Positions 31,101 through 36,000 of a stretch of DNA of 64,000 nucleotides are shown here, piece after piece (positions within the stretch are counted from its first letter, which is position 1; each line of letters starts with the position of its first letter). Below the pieces are notes generated by a model. That model ran no database searches. It was not told the origin of the DNA and saw nothing but the letters and a program-made list of their open reading frames with translations. This DNA comes from Acanthaster planci. Taxonomy: Eukaryota; Echinodermata; Asteroidea; Valvatida; Acanthasteridae. Made by a program: the position numbers and the translations under genes. The DNA lies in the NCBI RefSeq assembly GCF_001949145.1, contig NW_019091403.1:327650-391649 (forward strand), in the 5' to 3' direction.

Positions 31101-33520
31101 GCGTCGTTGTGCTCTGTCTGCTCATCATTGTATTCCACAAGTCAGAGAGAAGGTACTACTTCAGTCACCTAAAGCAATGCCACGACGTCTTTTGCAGAAG
31201 GGCTGGGAATGGCATTGACTTCTAGCAACTGCGAGTGCTAGAAACTGCCAGAAAATAATACCTATAACAATAGATACAAGCACCAGAAGTGCTTCTGACT
31301 AGCACCTGTACTGTACATATATAATCTACGTCGTCAACATCTAGAGTGCTAGAGGCAAGCACTTAGAGTGTTAGGAAATAACACCTGAAGTACTCAAGAC
31401 TACACCTATGGTGCTGGCGATGGGCTCCTATGGTGATGAAGACTAGCATCTATAATGCACAAGATCAGTGCCTGTAGTGCTTTACGCAATCACCCATAGT
31501 GGAGACAGGCACCTGTAGTGCTGGAGACTATAAATACCCATTACTCCACATGTCAGCACCTACAGTACTGTAGACTAGTGTCCACGGTGCTGTAGAATAG
31601 TGCCTATAATGCTTGAATCCAGTACCAATAGTTGTTTGACTAGCACCTGTAGTGTTACAGACTTGCAGTAATTGTGCTGGAGAGTAGTACCTATAATGCC
31701 TGGTTATCAATGACCTACTCTTTGAATTAATACCTTCATTTCTTTGAATTTTTCTCTTTTTTTCTTGCGGCTTTTCCAGGTCAGCTGTTTACTATAAACT
31801 CAGGGGCCTGTTTCCTGGGGCATACAGTAATGTGCCCAGTTACTCATATTCACAGGTAAGTACTAAATTATGATTATAGCACCAATGAACACCTGTTGCT
31901 GATTTGTTGTCGTCTCTGTCAGTCTTTGTGTGAAAATCTCTGTGACAGTGCAGTGTGACCTTGTGCCTAAATCTTTCACAAAGCCAAAGCGCTGGTTTTC
32001 TCATACAAGCTGGGCCCAATTTCACGGAGGTGCTTAACAGTTAGTAGAAAAGTTGTGCTAACTTTGGCAGAAAAATTTGCTAACCTTAAGCACTATTTCA
32101 CGGCGGCGCTTGCCGTTGTGCTAAAGGTTAAGCACACATGGAGATTTCTATTGTTACGTCACCAAATTAAAGCAAATATTTTTCCAAGGTTAGCATGCCT
32201 TTGGCTGCACTTACTGCTTACGGTCTGGAGATTCCATCGTTACGATTGCTTTCCTTATACAGTAAACTCTGGCTAAGTCAGCACTCTTGGGACTCAAATT
32301 ATAACGACTTACGCAAATGCCGACTTGTGCTGTAAGTCGTCATTTTGCTGACTTACACGTACACATGTATTACCTATGTACATTATGATTCCTTGCACTA
32401 ATTCAGTGGCTTTGATATACCCTGGTTTATTTCTACCTCCATGGTCGATCCCGGTAAATTCTTTCTTGATTATTATCCTCATCACGGACTGCAAATTCGA
32501 TAATTGATCATGCCTGCCCCTAAGGACGAAGCAAGGATGGCAAGCCACTTGCATATCACATCACGACTCAACTGTGCAGTACGTACATGTATGTGATACA
32601 GTTACGGTACAGAAAACATACACTCATCATCCACACACGCATTGGTTAAGTTCGTTCAACAAGGCCACCCACAAAATGGACAGAGCGCATGCGTGTAGCA
32701 CTAGAGGGGTTACTGGTATTGATGTACTCATGCTGGCCGATTATCAACCACGGCCTGTGCTGCTAATAAACAGACATCAGTCAAGCAGTGTGGGACTTGT
32801 CACTTGACACTTCCTGGCAACTGCGGCGAAGAAAACTTATACCGAAGCACAGGTTTTTTTTTAATGCCGACTTACACAAAGGAATCTTTGTGGTTTTGTG
32901 GAAAAGGGACCGAGAAAAACATGCCGACTTATACGAAATGACGACTTAGAAATGAAATTTTCAATGGAAATGCATTACAGACGATCGGGACTTTTGTCAA
33001 AAGGCCGACTTGATGATATGACGAGTTACGCGGTGCCAACTTAGTCAGAGTTTACTGTACATCTGTATTTGAGTGAATGGAAGCCACGAGCAAAATTCTT
33101 GTTTATTTTGTTCATCCAACCGCGCATTTATCACTTATTACAGGATGAAGCAACAGTTAAGACAATGGAGAAATGTTCAGTTTTAGAGGAGGGAGGAAAA
33201 GCCCAGATAAATATTCCAGGGGAACCCACAGAATCAGGCAGGGACGGAAAACCCAATCCATGTGGATTGGGTTTTCCACTACACAAATATCCACTGTTAT
33301 TATTATCATTATTAGGATTATCCCTTAACTACTGCCGACTCTTTGCTTAAATCTGCAAAAGCTTTCCAATGGCGATGTTGAGGAGTCTTTACTCGGCCAG
33401 AGCAATGCCCGGAGCATCTACAGTGACGATGAGGATGAAGAGCTGATACGTGATACCAGCAAGGGCAGTACCATGGAGTACAGAGACGATAGCGATGAAG
33501 ACATCTTGCCCACTGTATAA
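936..33520 (+). CDS. IGF2R: Cation-independent mannose-6-phosphate receptor ortholog, whole gene (45 coding exons)
   Basis: Type I membrane receptor expected to sort mannose-6-phosphate-tagged lysosomal enzymes between Golgi, endosome and surface. The exons listed below join without a frame break into 7275 nt (2424 aa); human IGF2R is about 2490 aa. Order: signal peptide; 15 MRH/CIMR repeats (about residues 42-2261), each with a 'Cys-x-Tyr-x-Phe-x-Trp' start, a 'YYINVC' centre and an 'ST-x-I-x-F-x-C' end; a truncated 16th repeat; a Gly8 stalk; a transmembrane helix (about 2321-2341); an 83-residue tail. Individual repeats match their vertebrate counterparts one to one, for example repeat 7 (DPNS...YNVSG) and repeat 12 (VIDLSPL, PLNP). 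The repeat 13 FnII module is missing. I did not assign mannose-6-phosphate-binding residues. IGF2 binding is known for mammals and should not be assumed here. Introns not described separately show no recognisable content. Confidence 0.96.
2402..2705 (+). CDS. IGF2R: IGF2R-like exon 2: repeat 1
   Basis: Completes repeat 1: FYMNLCG centre, [16 protein letters not shown] and [11 protein letters not shown]. The ending matches the vertebrate repeat 1 end (CGKTLG). Acceptor ttttcag, donor TTA|gtgagt, phase 0. The preceding 1.3-kb intron shows nothing recognisable. Confidence 0.92.
3912..4149 (+). CDS. IGF2R: IGF2R-like exon 3: repeat 2, first half
   Basis: Starts with [20 protein letters not shown], then [13 protein letters not shown] and LYINVCRDL. 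Phase 0 acceptor ttttag and phase 1 donor CCAG|gtgtgt. The 1.2-kb intron before it holds only A/T-rich sequence. Confidence 0.93.
4708..4952 (+). CDS. IGF2R: IGF2R-like exon 4: repeat 2, second half
   Basis: Reads CPTGSAACW, then [14 protein letters not shown] and [12 protein letters not shown], the usual second half of a repeat. Acceptor tacatag, donor GGG|gtaaaa, phase 0. Confidence 0.92.
5367..5529 (+). CDS. IGF2R: IGF2R-like exon 5: repeat 3, first part
   Basis: [20 protein letters not shown] is the repeat start, followed by [13 protein letters not shown]. Acceptor ctgttcag, donor A|gtaaga, phase 1. In vertebrates repeat 3 is one of the mannose-6-phosphate-binding repeats. Confidence 0.93.
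5974..6142 (+). CDS. IGF2R: IGF2R-like exon 6: repeat 3, middle
   Basis: Encodes [21 protein letters not shown] and [11 protein letters not shown]. Acceptor tactgcag, donor AG|gtgaga, phase 2. The centre reads WLDVC rather than the usual YINVC. Confidence 0.93.
6940..7043 (+). CDS. IGF2R: IGF2R-like exon 7: repeat 3, end
   Basis: [12 protein letters not shown] and [14 protein letters not shown] form the last strands and final cysteine of repeat 3. Acceptor tcttcag, donor GCAG|gtaatg, phase 1. Confidence 0.93.
7452..7754 (+). CDS. IGF2R: IGF2R-like exon 8: most of repeat 4
   Basis: A single 303-nt exon carrying [37 protein letters not shown] and KSAACLI. GC-rich in third positions, unlike its introns. 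Donor TCG|gtaaga, phase 1. Confidence 0.94.
8554..8694 (+). CDS. IGF2R: IGF2R-like exon 9: repeat 4, end
   Basis: The acceptor is the AG at 8552-8553 (gactag). A nearer AG at 8574-8575 would break the frame. From 8554 it reads [18 protein letters not shown], then [11 protein letters not shown] and [10 protein letters not shown]. Donor ACG|gtagga, phase 1. Confidence 0.9.
9051..9188 (+). CDS. IGF2R: IGF2R-like exon 10: repeat 5, first part
   Basis: [20 protein letters not shown] begins repeat 5, followed by [10 protein letters not shown]. Acceptor atatcag, donor GCTG|gtgagt, phase 1. Confidence 0.93.
9864..10035 (+). CDS. IGF2R: IGF2R-like exon 11: repeat 5, middle
   Basis: [25 protein letters not shown] and PAACQVKRD are the centre of the repeat. 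Acceptor ttgctag, donor GG|gtgagt, phase 2. Confidence 0.93.
10131..10254 (+). CDS. IGF2R: IGF2R-like exon 12: repeat 5, late strands
   Basis: [16 protein letters not shown] and [14 protein letters not shown] precede a donor AGG|gtggga, phase 0. The usual cysteine after 'NGTP' is a tyrosine here. Reading on past the donor meets a stop 24 nt later. Confidence 0.88.
10700..10872 (+). CDS. IGF2R: IGF2R-like exon 13: end of repeat 5, start of repeat 6
   Basis: [11 protein letters not shown] closes repeat 5. [20 protein letters not shown] opens repeat 6, where the usual first cysteine is an alanine. Donor AAG|gtattt, phase 2. Confidence 0.92.
11009..11414. mobile_element. Foldback (MITE-like) element in intron 13
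   Basis: A long imperfect inverted repeat with arms of about 150 bp. The left arm has gagttaaatttgaataaaat and the right arm has its reverse complement near 11369-11388. Both arms also share cactgttgctatacctc and caagcttttgcttag. There is no ORF inside, so this looks like a non-autonomous DNA transposon. Ends are approximate and I see no clear target duplication. Confidence 0.8.
11453..11615 (+). CDS. IGF2R: IGF2R-like exon 14: repeat 6, middle
   Basis: [28 protein letters not shown] and [10 protein letters not shown]. Acceptor gcttctcag lies about 40 bp after the foldback element. Donor CAG|gtttgt, phase 0. Confidence 0.92.
12114..12272 (+). CDS. IGF2R: IGF2R-like exon 15: repeat 6, end
   Basis: [19 protein letters not shown] and [16 protein letters not shown]14 tract and ctgacag precede it. 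Donor CTG|gtaaga, phase 0. Confidence 0.93.
12699..12905 (+). CDS. IGF2R: IGF2R-like exon 16: repeat 7, first half
   Basis: [18 protein letters not shown], then [18 protein letters not shown] and YNVSG. The DPNS and YNVSG stretches match repeat 7 of vertebrate IGF2R closely. Donor CAG|gtactc, phase 0. Confidence 0.94.
13104..13293 (+). CDS. IGF2R: IGF2R-like exon 17: repeat 7, second half
   Basis: [12 protein letters not shown] and [13 protein letters not shown]. The cysteine normally found after the 'Gly-Gly' turn is absent, as in vertebrate repeat 7. Donor ACG|gtaaga, phase 1. Two downstream acceptors can complete the repeat: exon 18 (14287) and the mini-exon at 13570. Confidence 0.93.
13344..13415 (+). 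repeat. Direct repeat, copy A (about 72 bp)
   Basis: Shares tataatatac, gggcaaaaaaacccaaat and attcatctttagaa with copy B at 13603-13673. Copy A reads aaattaat where copy B has the poly(A)-signal hexamer aataaa. The two copies flank a tRNA-like SINE. Confidence 0.75.
13473..13559 (+). mobile_element. tRNA-derived SINE-like sequence
   Basis: Begins ggcaag and ends cttgcc, a possible acceptor stem. It carries an A-box-like part (gcgaatagttcagatg), an anticodon-arm-like CTGC/GCAG hairpin, and a perfect T stem GTGGG/CCCAC around ttggagt (B-box-like). An oligo-T run follows. A related copy lies at 30165-30225. It is too irregular to be a working tRNA gene. Confidence 0.6.
13570..13607 (+). CDS. 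Candidate alternative terminal mini-exon of IGF2R (soluble form)
   Basis: A strong acceptor (T9 then cacag) precedes 13570. Joined in phase 1 to exon 17 it reads [12 protein letters not shown] and then TAA (13605-13607). The last strand (ST-x-T-F-x-C) fits the repeat end as well as exon 18's DITFLC does. A poly(A) signal AATAAA follows at 13636-13641. The product would be 1065 aa, with seven repeats and no membrane segment. It is inferred from sequence only; a chance match or decayed duplicate exon is possible. Confidence 0.4.
13603..13673 (+). repeat. Direct repeat, copy B, with stop codon and poly(A) signal
   Basis: The second copy of the 72-bp repeat. It supplies the TAA (13605-13607) and AATAAA (13636-13641) of the candidate terminal mini-exon. 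Confidence 0.7.
14287..14598 (+). CDS. IGF2R: IGF2R-like exon 18: end of repeat 7, first half of repeat 8
   Basis: [14 protein letters not shown] ends repeat 7. [40 protein letters not shown] and [13 protein letters not shown] belong to repeat 8. They match vertebrate repeat 8, which also lacks the first cysteine and keeps the 'W-x-AVDT' stretch. Donor CCAG|gtattg, phase 1. Confidence 0.94.
14953..15134 (+). CDS. IGF2R: IGF2R-like exon 19: repeat 8, second half
   Basis: [17 protein letters not shown] is nearly the same as the vertebrate repeat 8 strand (NGSLSI-YVNGD-C). [12 protein letters not shown] ends the repeat. Donor CCT|gtacgc, phase 0. Confidence 0.94.
15580..15660 (+). CDS. IGF2R: IGF2R-like exon 20: repeat 9, start
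   Basis: An 81-nt exon reading [20 protein letters not shown] then PAACPLK. It corresponds to vertebrate repeat 9 (GSPAF...CEYVF). Phase 0 on both sides. Confidence 0.93.
15895..16185 (+). repeat. 125-bp tandem duplication in intron 20
   Basis: Two near-identical copies, with caaccctgtaaggggagggg at 15925 and 16050, and a partial third copy. Inside each, gtgggtggggc-type subrepeats recur. The + strand is G-rich and the copies differ by only a few bases, so the duplication looks recent. Confidence 0.88.
16283..16508 (+). CDS. IGF2R: IGF2R-like exon 21: repeat 9, middle
   Basis: [38 protein letters not shown] and [10 protein letters not shown]. In vertebrates repeat 9 is the second high-affinity mannose-6-phosphate site. 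Whether the binding residues persist here needs an alignment. Donor GCTG|gtgcgc, phase 1. Confidence 0.93.
16815..16949 (+). CDS. IGF2R: IGF2R-like exon 22: repeat 9, end
   Basis: [19 protein letters not shown] and [15 protein letters not shown] match the vertebrate repeat 9 end (RSTAIFFYCD). Donor CAAG|gtaggc, phase 1. Confidence 0.94.
17027..17166. other. Assembly gap (140 N)
   Basis: A run of N inside intron 22. Single Ns also occur at 885 and 29476. No exon seems to be lost, because repeats 9 and 10 are continuous across it. Confidence 0.99.
17748..17836 (+). CDS. IGF2R: IGF2R-like exon 23: repeat 10, start
   Basis: [20 protein letters not shown] then TPQACPPFK, matching vertebrate repeat 10 (SDCSYLFEW, ACPPFD). 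Donor AAG|gtacgc, phase 0. Confidence 0.94.
17977..18136 (+). CDS. IGF2R: IGF2R-like exon 24: repeat 10, middle
   Basis: [20 protein letters not shown] and [13 protein letters not shown]. The donor is CAGG|gtaggc, phase 1. Confidence 0.93.
18285..18545. repeat. Degenerate GAGTGACTCA repeats in intron 24
   Basis: The motif gagtga-c/t-tca recurs about ten times. Three copies are exact AP-1 (TRE) sites: TGACTCA at 18434 and 18504, TGAGTCA at 18522. This may be a simple degenerate repeat or an intronic AP-1 cluster. Confidence 0.5.
18629..18677 (+). CDS. IGF2R: IGF2R-like exon 25: repeat 10, micro-exon
   Basis: A 49-nt exon reading [15 protein letters not shown], the 'C...AAC' element of the repeat. 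Acceptor ttctcccag, donor AA|gtaagt, phase 2. Confidence 0.9.
19203..19350 (+). CDS. IGF2R: IGF2R-like exon 26: repeat 10, end
   Basis: [28 protein letters not shown] and [14 protein letters not shown]. Donor GTG|gtaaga, phase 0. Confidence 0.93.
19783..19918 (+). CDS. IGF2R: IGF2R-like exon 27: repeat 11, start
   Basis: [20 protein letters not shown] and [13 protein letters not shown]. The CEYxF and C-x-V-x-NP-x-TG stretches match vertebrate repeat 11, the mammalian IGF2-binding repeat. That function arose in mammals and is not implied. Donor CTG|gtaagg, phase 1. Confidence 0.93.
19960..20230 (+). repeat. Degenerate gaaatat-rich tandem array in intron 27
   Basis: Units such as gaaatattg, gaaatatca and gaaatatcg recur roughly every 20-30 bp through the interval. 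It is A/T-rich with no coding content. Confidence 0.5.
20379..20510 (+). CDS. IGF2R: IGF2R-like exon 28: repeat 11, middle
   Basis: [40 protein letters not shown]. The centre is FSLC rather than INVC. Donor ATTG|gtaaat, phase 1. Confidence 0.92.
21364..21632 (+). CDS. IGF2R: IGF2R-like exon 29: end of repeat 11, start of repeat 12
   Basis: [18 protein letters not shown] and [14 protein letters not shown] close repeat 11. [20 protein letters not shown] opens repeat 12, as in the vertebrate (FFSWHT). Donor TTT|gtacgt, phase 0. Confidence 0.94.
22511..22708 (+). CDS. IGF2R: IGF2R-like exon 30: repeat 12, middle
   Basis: [40 protein letters not shown] and SAACL match vertebrate repeat 12 strongly (VDLSPL, QPLNPMHGVPCP). 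Donor GTG|gtatgc, phase 0. The 880-bp intron before it shows nothing recognisable. Confidence 0.95.
23158..23301 (+). CDS. IGF2R: IGF2R-like exon 31: repeat 12, end
   Basis: [25 protein letters not shown] and [15 protein letters not shown]. Donor CAA|gtatgc, phase 0. Confidence 0.93.
23979..24146 (+). CDS. IGF2R: IGF2R-like exon 32: repeat 13, first half
   Basis: [20 protein letters not shown] and [14 protein letters not shown] correspond to vertebrate repeat 13 (SECDFVFEW...VVCP). Acceptor tttgaag, donor GAG|gtacaa, phase 0. Confidence 0.92.
24191..24232 (+). repeat. Three 14-bp tandem repeats
   Basis: TGATTGGCTGAAAC is repeated three times without error in intron 32. Each unit carries ATTGG, the inverse CCAAT box. 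Probably a small minisatellite. Confidence 0.85.
25001..25202 (+). CDS. IGF2R: IGF2R-like exon 33: repeat 13, second half
   Basis: [34 protein letters not shown] and [15 protein letters not shown]. Vertebrates insert the fibronectin type II module just after this 'G-x-x-C' point. Here the exon ends at GGAA|gtgagg, phase 1. Confidence 0.93.
25731..25810 (+). CDS. IGF2R: IGF2R-like exon 34: repeat 13, end
   Basis: [20 protein letters not shown] closes repeat 13, then NQPTFFS leads into repeat 14. The vertebrate equivalent (SSIIFKCDED) follows its FnII module directly. Donor TCA|gtgagt, phase 0. Confidence 0.93.
26067..26227 (+). CDS. IGF2R: IGF2R-like exon 35: repeat 14, first half
   Basis: [17 protein letters not shown] and [20 protein letters not shown]. 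The 'L-ITGSW' stretch matches vertebrate repeat 14. Donor AA|gtaagt, phase 2. Confidence 0.93.
26590..26877 (+). repeat. 12-bp minisatellite in intron 35
   Basis: About 20 imperfect units of GGTCTTGTGACT and GGTCTTATGACT. It resembles the 12-bp array in intron 40 (GGACTTGTGACG). Confidence 0.9.
26944..27080 (+). CDS. IGF2R: IGF2R-like exon 36: repeat 14, middle
   Basis: [42 protein letters not shown]. The 'G-VDVLG-V-TQ-L' pattern matches vertebrate repeat 14. Donor GAAG|gtagga, phase 1. Confidence 0.94.
27798..27936 (+). CDS. IGF2R: IGF2R-like exon 37: repeat 14, end
   Basis: [14 protein letters not shown] and [19 protein letters not shown] donor at 27914 (AGG|gtggga) looks stronger but gives phase 0 and a stop in exon 38. 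The donor at 27937 (AAG|gtccgc, phase 2) keeps the frame and adds VGRPRLK, which matches the vertebrate linker VGRPAFKRF. I therefore chose 27936 as the end. Confidence 0.82.
28342..28416 (+). CDS. IGF2R: IGF2R-like exon 38: repeat 15, start
   Basis: [20 protein letters not shown] then ACSEER. The acceptor follows a T14 tract (ttcggcag). A C7 run near its start would hide a one-base sequencing error. Donor AG|gtacga, phase 2. Confidence 0.88.
28580..28663 (+). CDS. IGF2R: IGF2R-like exon 39: repeat 15, second exon
   Basis: [20 protein letters not shown] then LSPLIKH, comparable to vertebrate repeat 15 (MVNGTITNP-NGKSF-L). Donor AG|gtatgg, phase 2. Confidence 0.92.
28785..28993 (+). CDS. IGF2R: IGF2R-like exon 40: repeat 15, middle
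   Basis: [14 protein letters not shown] takes the place of 'YINVC'. The central cysteine is missing, as in vertebrate repeat 15 (YEIQLSSI). [20 protein letters not shown] follows. Donor AAGG|gtgggt, phase 1. Confidence 0.92.
29319..29680 (+). repeat. 12-bp minisatellite in intron 40
   Basis: About 28 units of GGACTTGTGACG with T/C/G variants, one N at 29476. Its length is a multiple of 3, so all frames look open; the long ORFs on both strands (TCDG, TGLV, SHKS repeats) are artefacts of the array. Confidence 0.95.
29991..30097 (+). CDS. IGF2R: IGF2R-like exon 41: repeat 15, end
   Basis: [20 protein letters not shown] and [15 protein letters not shown]. The vertebrate repeat 15 ends SSTIFFHCDP. 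Donor TTG|gtgggt, phase 0. Confidence 0.93.
30165..30225 (+). mobile_element. SINE-like tRNA-derived fragment
   Basis: A perfect B box (ggttcgaatcc) in a GTGGG/CCCAC stem at 30200-30216. It shares gcacta...aag..gtgggtt and cccaccgag.caag with the copy at 13473-13559. The 5' tRNA half is not convincing. Confidence 0.5.
30245..30376. mobile_element. Small foldback element in intron 41
   Basis: Arms of about 50 bp: left tatagagggtttgcatagc...tttgttcc, right its imperfect reverse complement ending ctctattc. The loop is about 30 bp and has no ORF. A MITE-like hairpin is likely. Confidence 0.65.
30764..30843 (+). CDS. IGF2R: IGF2R-like exon 42: truncated 16th repeat
   Basis: [20 protein letters not shown] then STMCNTA is the first quarter of an MRH repeat and then breaks off. 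Vertebrate IGF2R has the same vestige after repeat 15 (ADCQYLFSWYTSAVC). Donor GC|gtaagc, phase 2. Confidence 0.93.
30976..31152 (+). CDS. IGF2R: IGF2R-like exon 43: stalk and transmembrane helix
   Basis: [10 protein letters not shown] leads into eight glycines, KGG and a Ser/Ala/Pro stretch. Then comes [20 protein letters not shown] and FHKSERR, a single membrane span with a basic stop-transfer. The glycine run looks like a flexible stalk. Donor AG|gtacta, phase 2. Confidence 0.94.
31200..31720 (+). repeat. Degenerate 21-22-bp array in intron 43
   Basis: Units like tagcacctgtagtgttacagac and tagtgcctataatgcttgaa recur across most of the intron. The array is strongly diverged, so it is old, and has no coding content. 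Confidence 0.65.
31780..31855 (+). CDS. IGF2R: IGF2R-like exon 44: cytoplasmic tail, tyrosine signal
   Basis: [20 protein letters not shown] then SYSYSQ. YSNV fits the YxxO endocytosis signal and sits where vertebrates have YSKV, the AP-2-binding signal. Donor CAG|gtaagt, phase 0. Confidence 0.92.
32010..32200. repeat. Dispersed repeat fragment in intron 44
   Basis: Contains twin phrases (atttcacggaggtgcttaac and atttcacggcggcgcttgcc) and several 'gctaac' and 'ttaagca' motifs. It looks like an internally duplicated interspersed repeat. I recall similar sequence in marine invertebrate genomes but cannot name a family. Confidence 0.4.
32260..33057. mobile_element. Pogo/Tigger-like non-autonomous DNA transposon
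   Basis: 798 bp bounded by inverted ends CAGTAAACTCTGGCTAAGTC and, on the opposite strand, CAGTAAACTCTGACTAAGTT. It is flanked by TA on both sides (32258-32259 and 33058-33059), the Tc1/mariner-pogo target duplication. Motifs like gccgacttacacaaa recur inside. No transposase ORF. Confidence 0.85.
33246..33277. other. Perfect 15-bp hairpin
   Basis: ggaaaacccaatcca, a TG loop, then its exact reverse complement. It lies 84 bp upstream of the last coding exon. Confidence 0.9.
33362..33520 (+). CDS. IGF2R: IGF2R-like exon 45: cytoplasmic tail end and stop
   Basis: [27 protein letters not shown] and [12 protein letters not shown] followed by TAA. DSDED-IL reproduces the acidic-cluster dileucine sorting signal at the vertebrate C-terminus (DDSDEDLLHI), bound by GGA adaptors. 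[12 protein letters not shown] is a second acidic cluster. The acceptor is a poor one, ctgcaaaag. Confidence 0.93.
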   Translation, partial: LSNGDVEESLLGQSNARSIYSDDEDEELIRDTSKGSTMEYRDDSDEDILPTV

Positions 33521-33836
33521 TGTAGGATCGTTTATCGAGGCTTCAAGGTGTGTGTCTGTGTGGACTGTAACTTCAAACAGTGCTTGCACCCCCTGAAAGT
33601 GGTGTTGCACTTTTGGGATTAAATTATAGGACAAGTTTGATTAAGGACCACGTTACTCTTAGTTCGACTAACAGTTTTGGTCGTTTGCTGATTATACCTC
33701 CCTTAATCTACAGAGTGCAGTGACCAGTAATTGTTGCTAATCTAAATGCTCCATTGCCATCTGTATTCTGAAACCCGTTATGATTCTGTTTATTTGTTTG
33801 CTTTGATAATATTTCAGAAGTAGCCAAGGTGCCGAC

Positions 33837-33913
33837 GTGACCAAGCACTCACTACTCAACTTGAGTGACCAAGCACTCACTACTCAACTTGAGTGACCGA
33901 GCACTCAAGCGAG
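33837..33913 (+). repeat. 28-bp direct repeat, 2.4 copies
   Basis: Units begin at 33837 and 33865, each starting gtgaccaagcactcactact; a third partial unit begins at 33893. Confidence 0.9.
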
Positions 33914-35318
33914 CATTTTGGGGTAAGGGTGCCTGTTGTCGGAGAGCGTTCCCTGTCCCTCCAGGCATTCCACTTCCCAGAATTGAACGGTCTAGCCTTA
34001 AATTAAGCCTCTTCAACCAATTTGTGGAGCCAGATCTTGTTGGTTCTGATGCTTGAAAATGCATTATGTGTGCTAAAACATATAAAGCCTTTGGAATTTT
34101 CTATTGGAAACTATAATCAAGTTCCTGCAAGTTTGTGTGATTAATAGTGACTTTGTGATTATGAAATGTCTCCAACCCTTGCCAAAAAAAGTGGACAAGT
34201 TTTTGTGTTGTGACTATATCGGCAGCAAGTATGATTTTCTTTTTCAGATAATCAGATTTTACATGTGCTTCTAATAAGTATAAATAAGTTCCAGTGGAGC
34301 TGTTGCAGCATTTGTCACACTAGTCCATCTGGTGCCAAGTAGTACCATCCATTTCCAAGTTATTCCATGTTGTTTGCTTGGTTCTCAAAGTTCTTTTCAA
34401 ATCAGAATGAGCATTTGATGATTTTCGGTTCCTTTAGGCTCCGTTTTGTTCCAGCTGAATTGTTTTGGTTCTACTAATCAGTTCCGGTTAATTTTGGTTC
34501 TTTTATGACTAACAAGTTCCTGTTAGTTGACATTACTTCACCTCAGCTCCTGTTTGTTCAGGTCCTCCAGTCTGTGCGAGATCTATTCTAATGGCTACCA
34601 AGCAGTTCTAAAATGTAAATACTTGCTATTTGAGGTGGTCTATTATATTATTGGGCAATGTGTACCTGTTTTGTACTTTGCTAACTATAATTTTTCTATG
34701 TCTTTCCATTTATTCATCCCAGCCCAGCCCAATTTCTTCAAAATTCTACATCAAAGTACTTTGATGGATTTTAAAGGATTTGGGACCACACAGCCTATCA
34801 TTGTTATACTTCTCATGGGCACTGGTTATGTTTTGATGAACTCTCAGAGGTTCTTTACAAAAACTCCAAAGACAGATGTAATTGCTCAAGTACCAGATGA
34901 TGGTACTTGAGAATCAGTTCCTCTATTCCGTTCTGGCGTGTGCTTTAAAGTGGTTTCTTCTTGGTTCTAAGACAAGAACTTTGTGATGGGACTCAAGCAT
35001 TGAAATATACTTTGTATTGTGTGTTTTGTGTATAGAGTGAAACTCGGTGTTCCAACCATGTTGTTGTTCCCTCTTGGTGTGTGTATAAAGCGCTGTTTAA
35101 TTGTATTTATGAAAAGTGCATTTTAATCATGGGAAAAGTCAACAGAATTTTATATCTACTTGAAGGAGAACAATAGTTGTGCAAAGTGAATGTATTTTTT
35201 GCTTAAACAGAAAAGACCAAGAATCGAGCGGTGGTGACTTTTAAAAATACCCCCCCTTTAAAATCTGACAATGAAACTTTTTGATGGGTACTTAAACTGT
35301 GACACATCAGGTAACAGA

Positions 35319-35324
35319 AATAAA
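35319..35324 (+). terminator. Candidate poly(A) signal AATAAA
   Basis: The first exact AATAAA downstream of the receptor stop codon, 1.8 kb away. Use is not provable from sequence. Confidence 0.3.
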
Positions 35325-35330
35325 TAGTGA

Positions 35331-36000
35331 CAACCTGGAAACTTTTTTTCGTAGCTCATAGCAAGTTTATTAAACTCCAAGACGGAATCGAGGAATTTTC
35401 AAACCAGACAATAGCCATCATTACAAGGAACAGAGTACAGTGGTACGGGGCTGGTGATTGACGTTATCTTGTAACATTGGTGATATATTTTTCTAACCAG
35501 TTTAGAAACATTGAAAAATAGAAGTTGCTTTCAGAGTTACTTAGTATTAATGGAATTAATACCAATTTTCATGAACGTATGCACATAATTTACAGAGATA
35601 TGAGGTACCACAACTCTATCAAGCCATTGATTTGGTTTTCTGCTCAAAAATAAAGATGCTGTAAACCACTACCGAGGCCGAAAAAGGTTCTGAGATAATT
35701 TTGGTGATGTCTGCCGAAAGTCCCTATTTGTTTGAGATGAAGTGGCTTGATTTTTAAGACTTGAGTTGAATTTCTTCATATTTGGATTTGCAAAAGGAAT
35801 TGTTTGATTTCTTCATATAGTGTCAACCTGAAAGGTGCGTATTGATTTGTCATCAAGACCATAAGTTTTTATTTTGTTTTGTTCCTTCAAATCATGATTT
35901 AAAACTAAAATTTCATTTTGCAGTTTGTAATATTACTTTTACTATTCTTAATTTTGAGATATTTGAAATGTCTGTCTGGAGTACATCTATCCTAGATATA
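35331..36000. other. Intergenic, nothing recognised
   Basis: A/T-rich sequence without convincing ORFs, repeats or splice structure. Confidence 0.5.

Larger units (their letters stand above)
33521..35330 (+). other. Probable 3' UTR and flank of the receptor gene
   Basis: No coding content. ATTAAA at 33619 and AATAAA at 35319 are candidate poly(A) signals. A 28-bp unit (gtgaccaagcactcactact...) is repeated 2.4 times from 33837. Confidence 0.4.
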
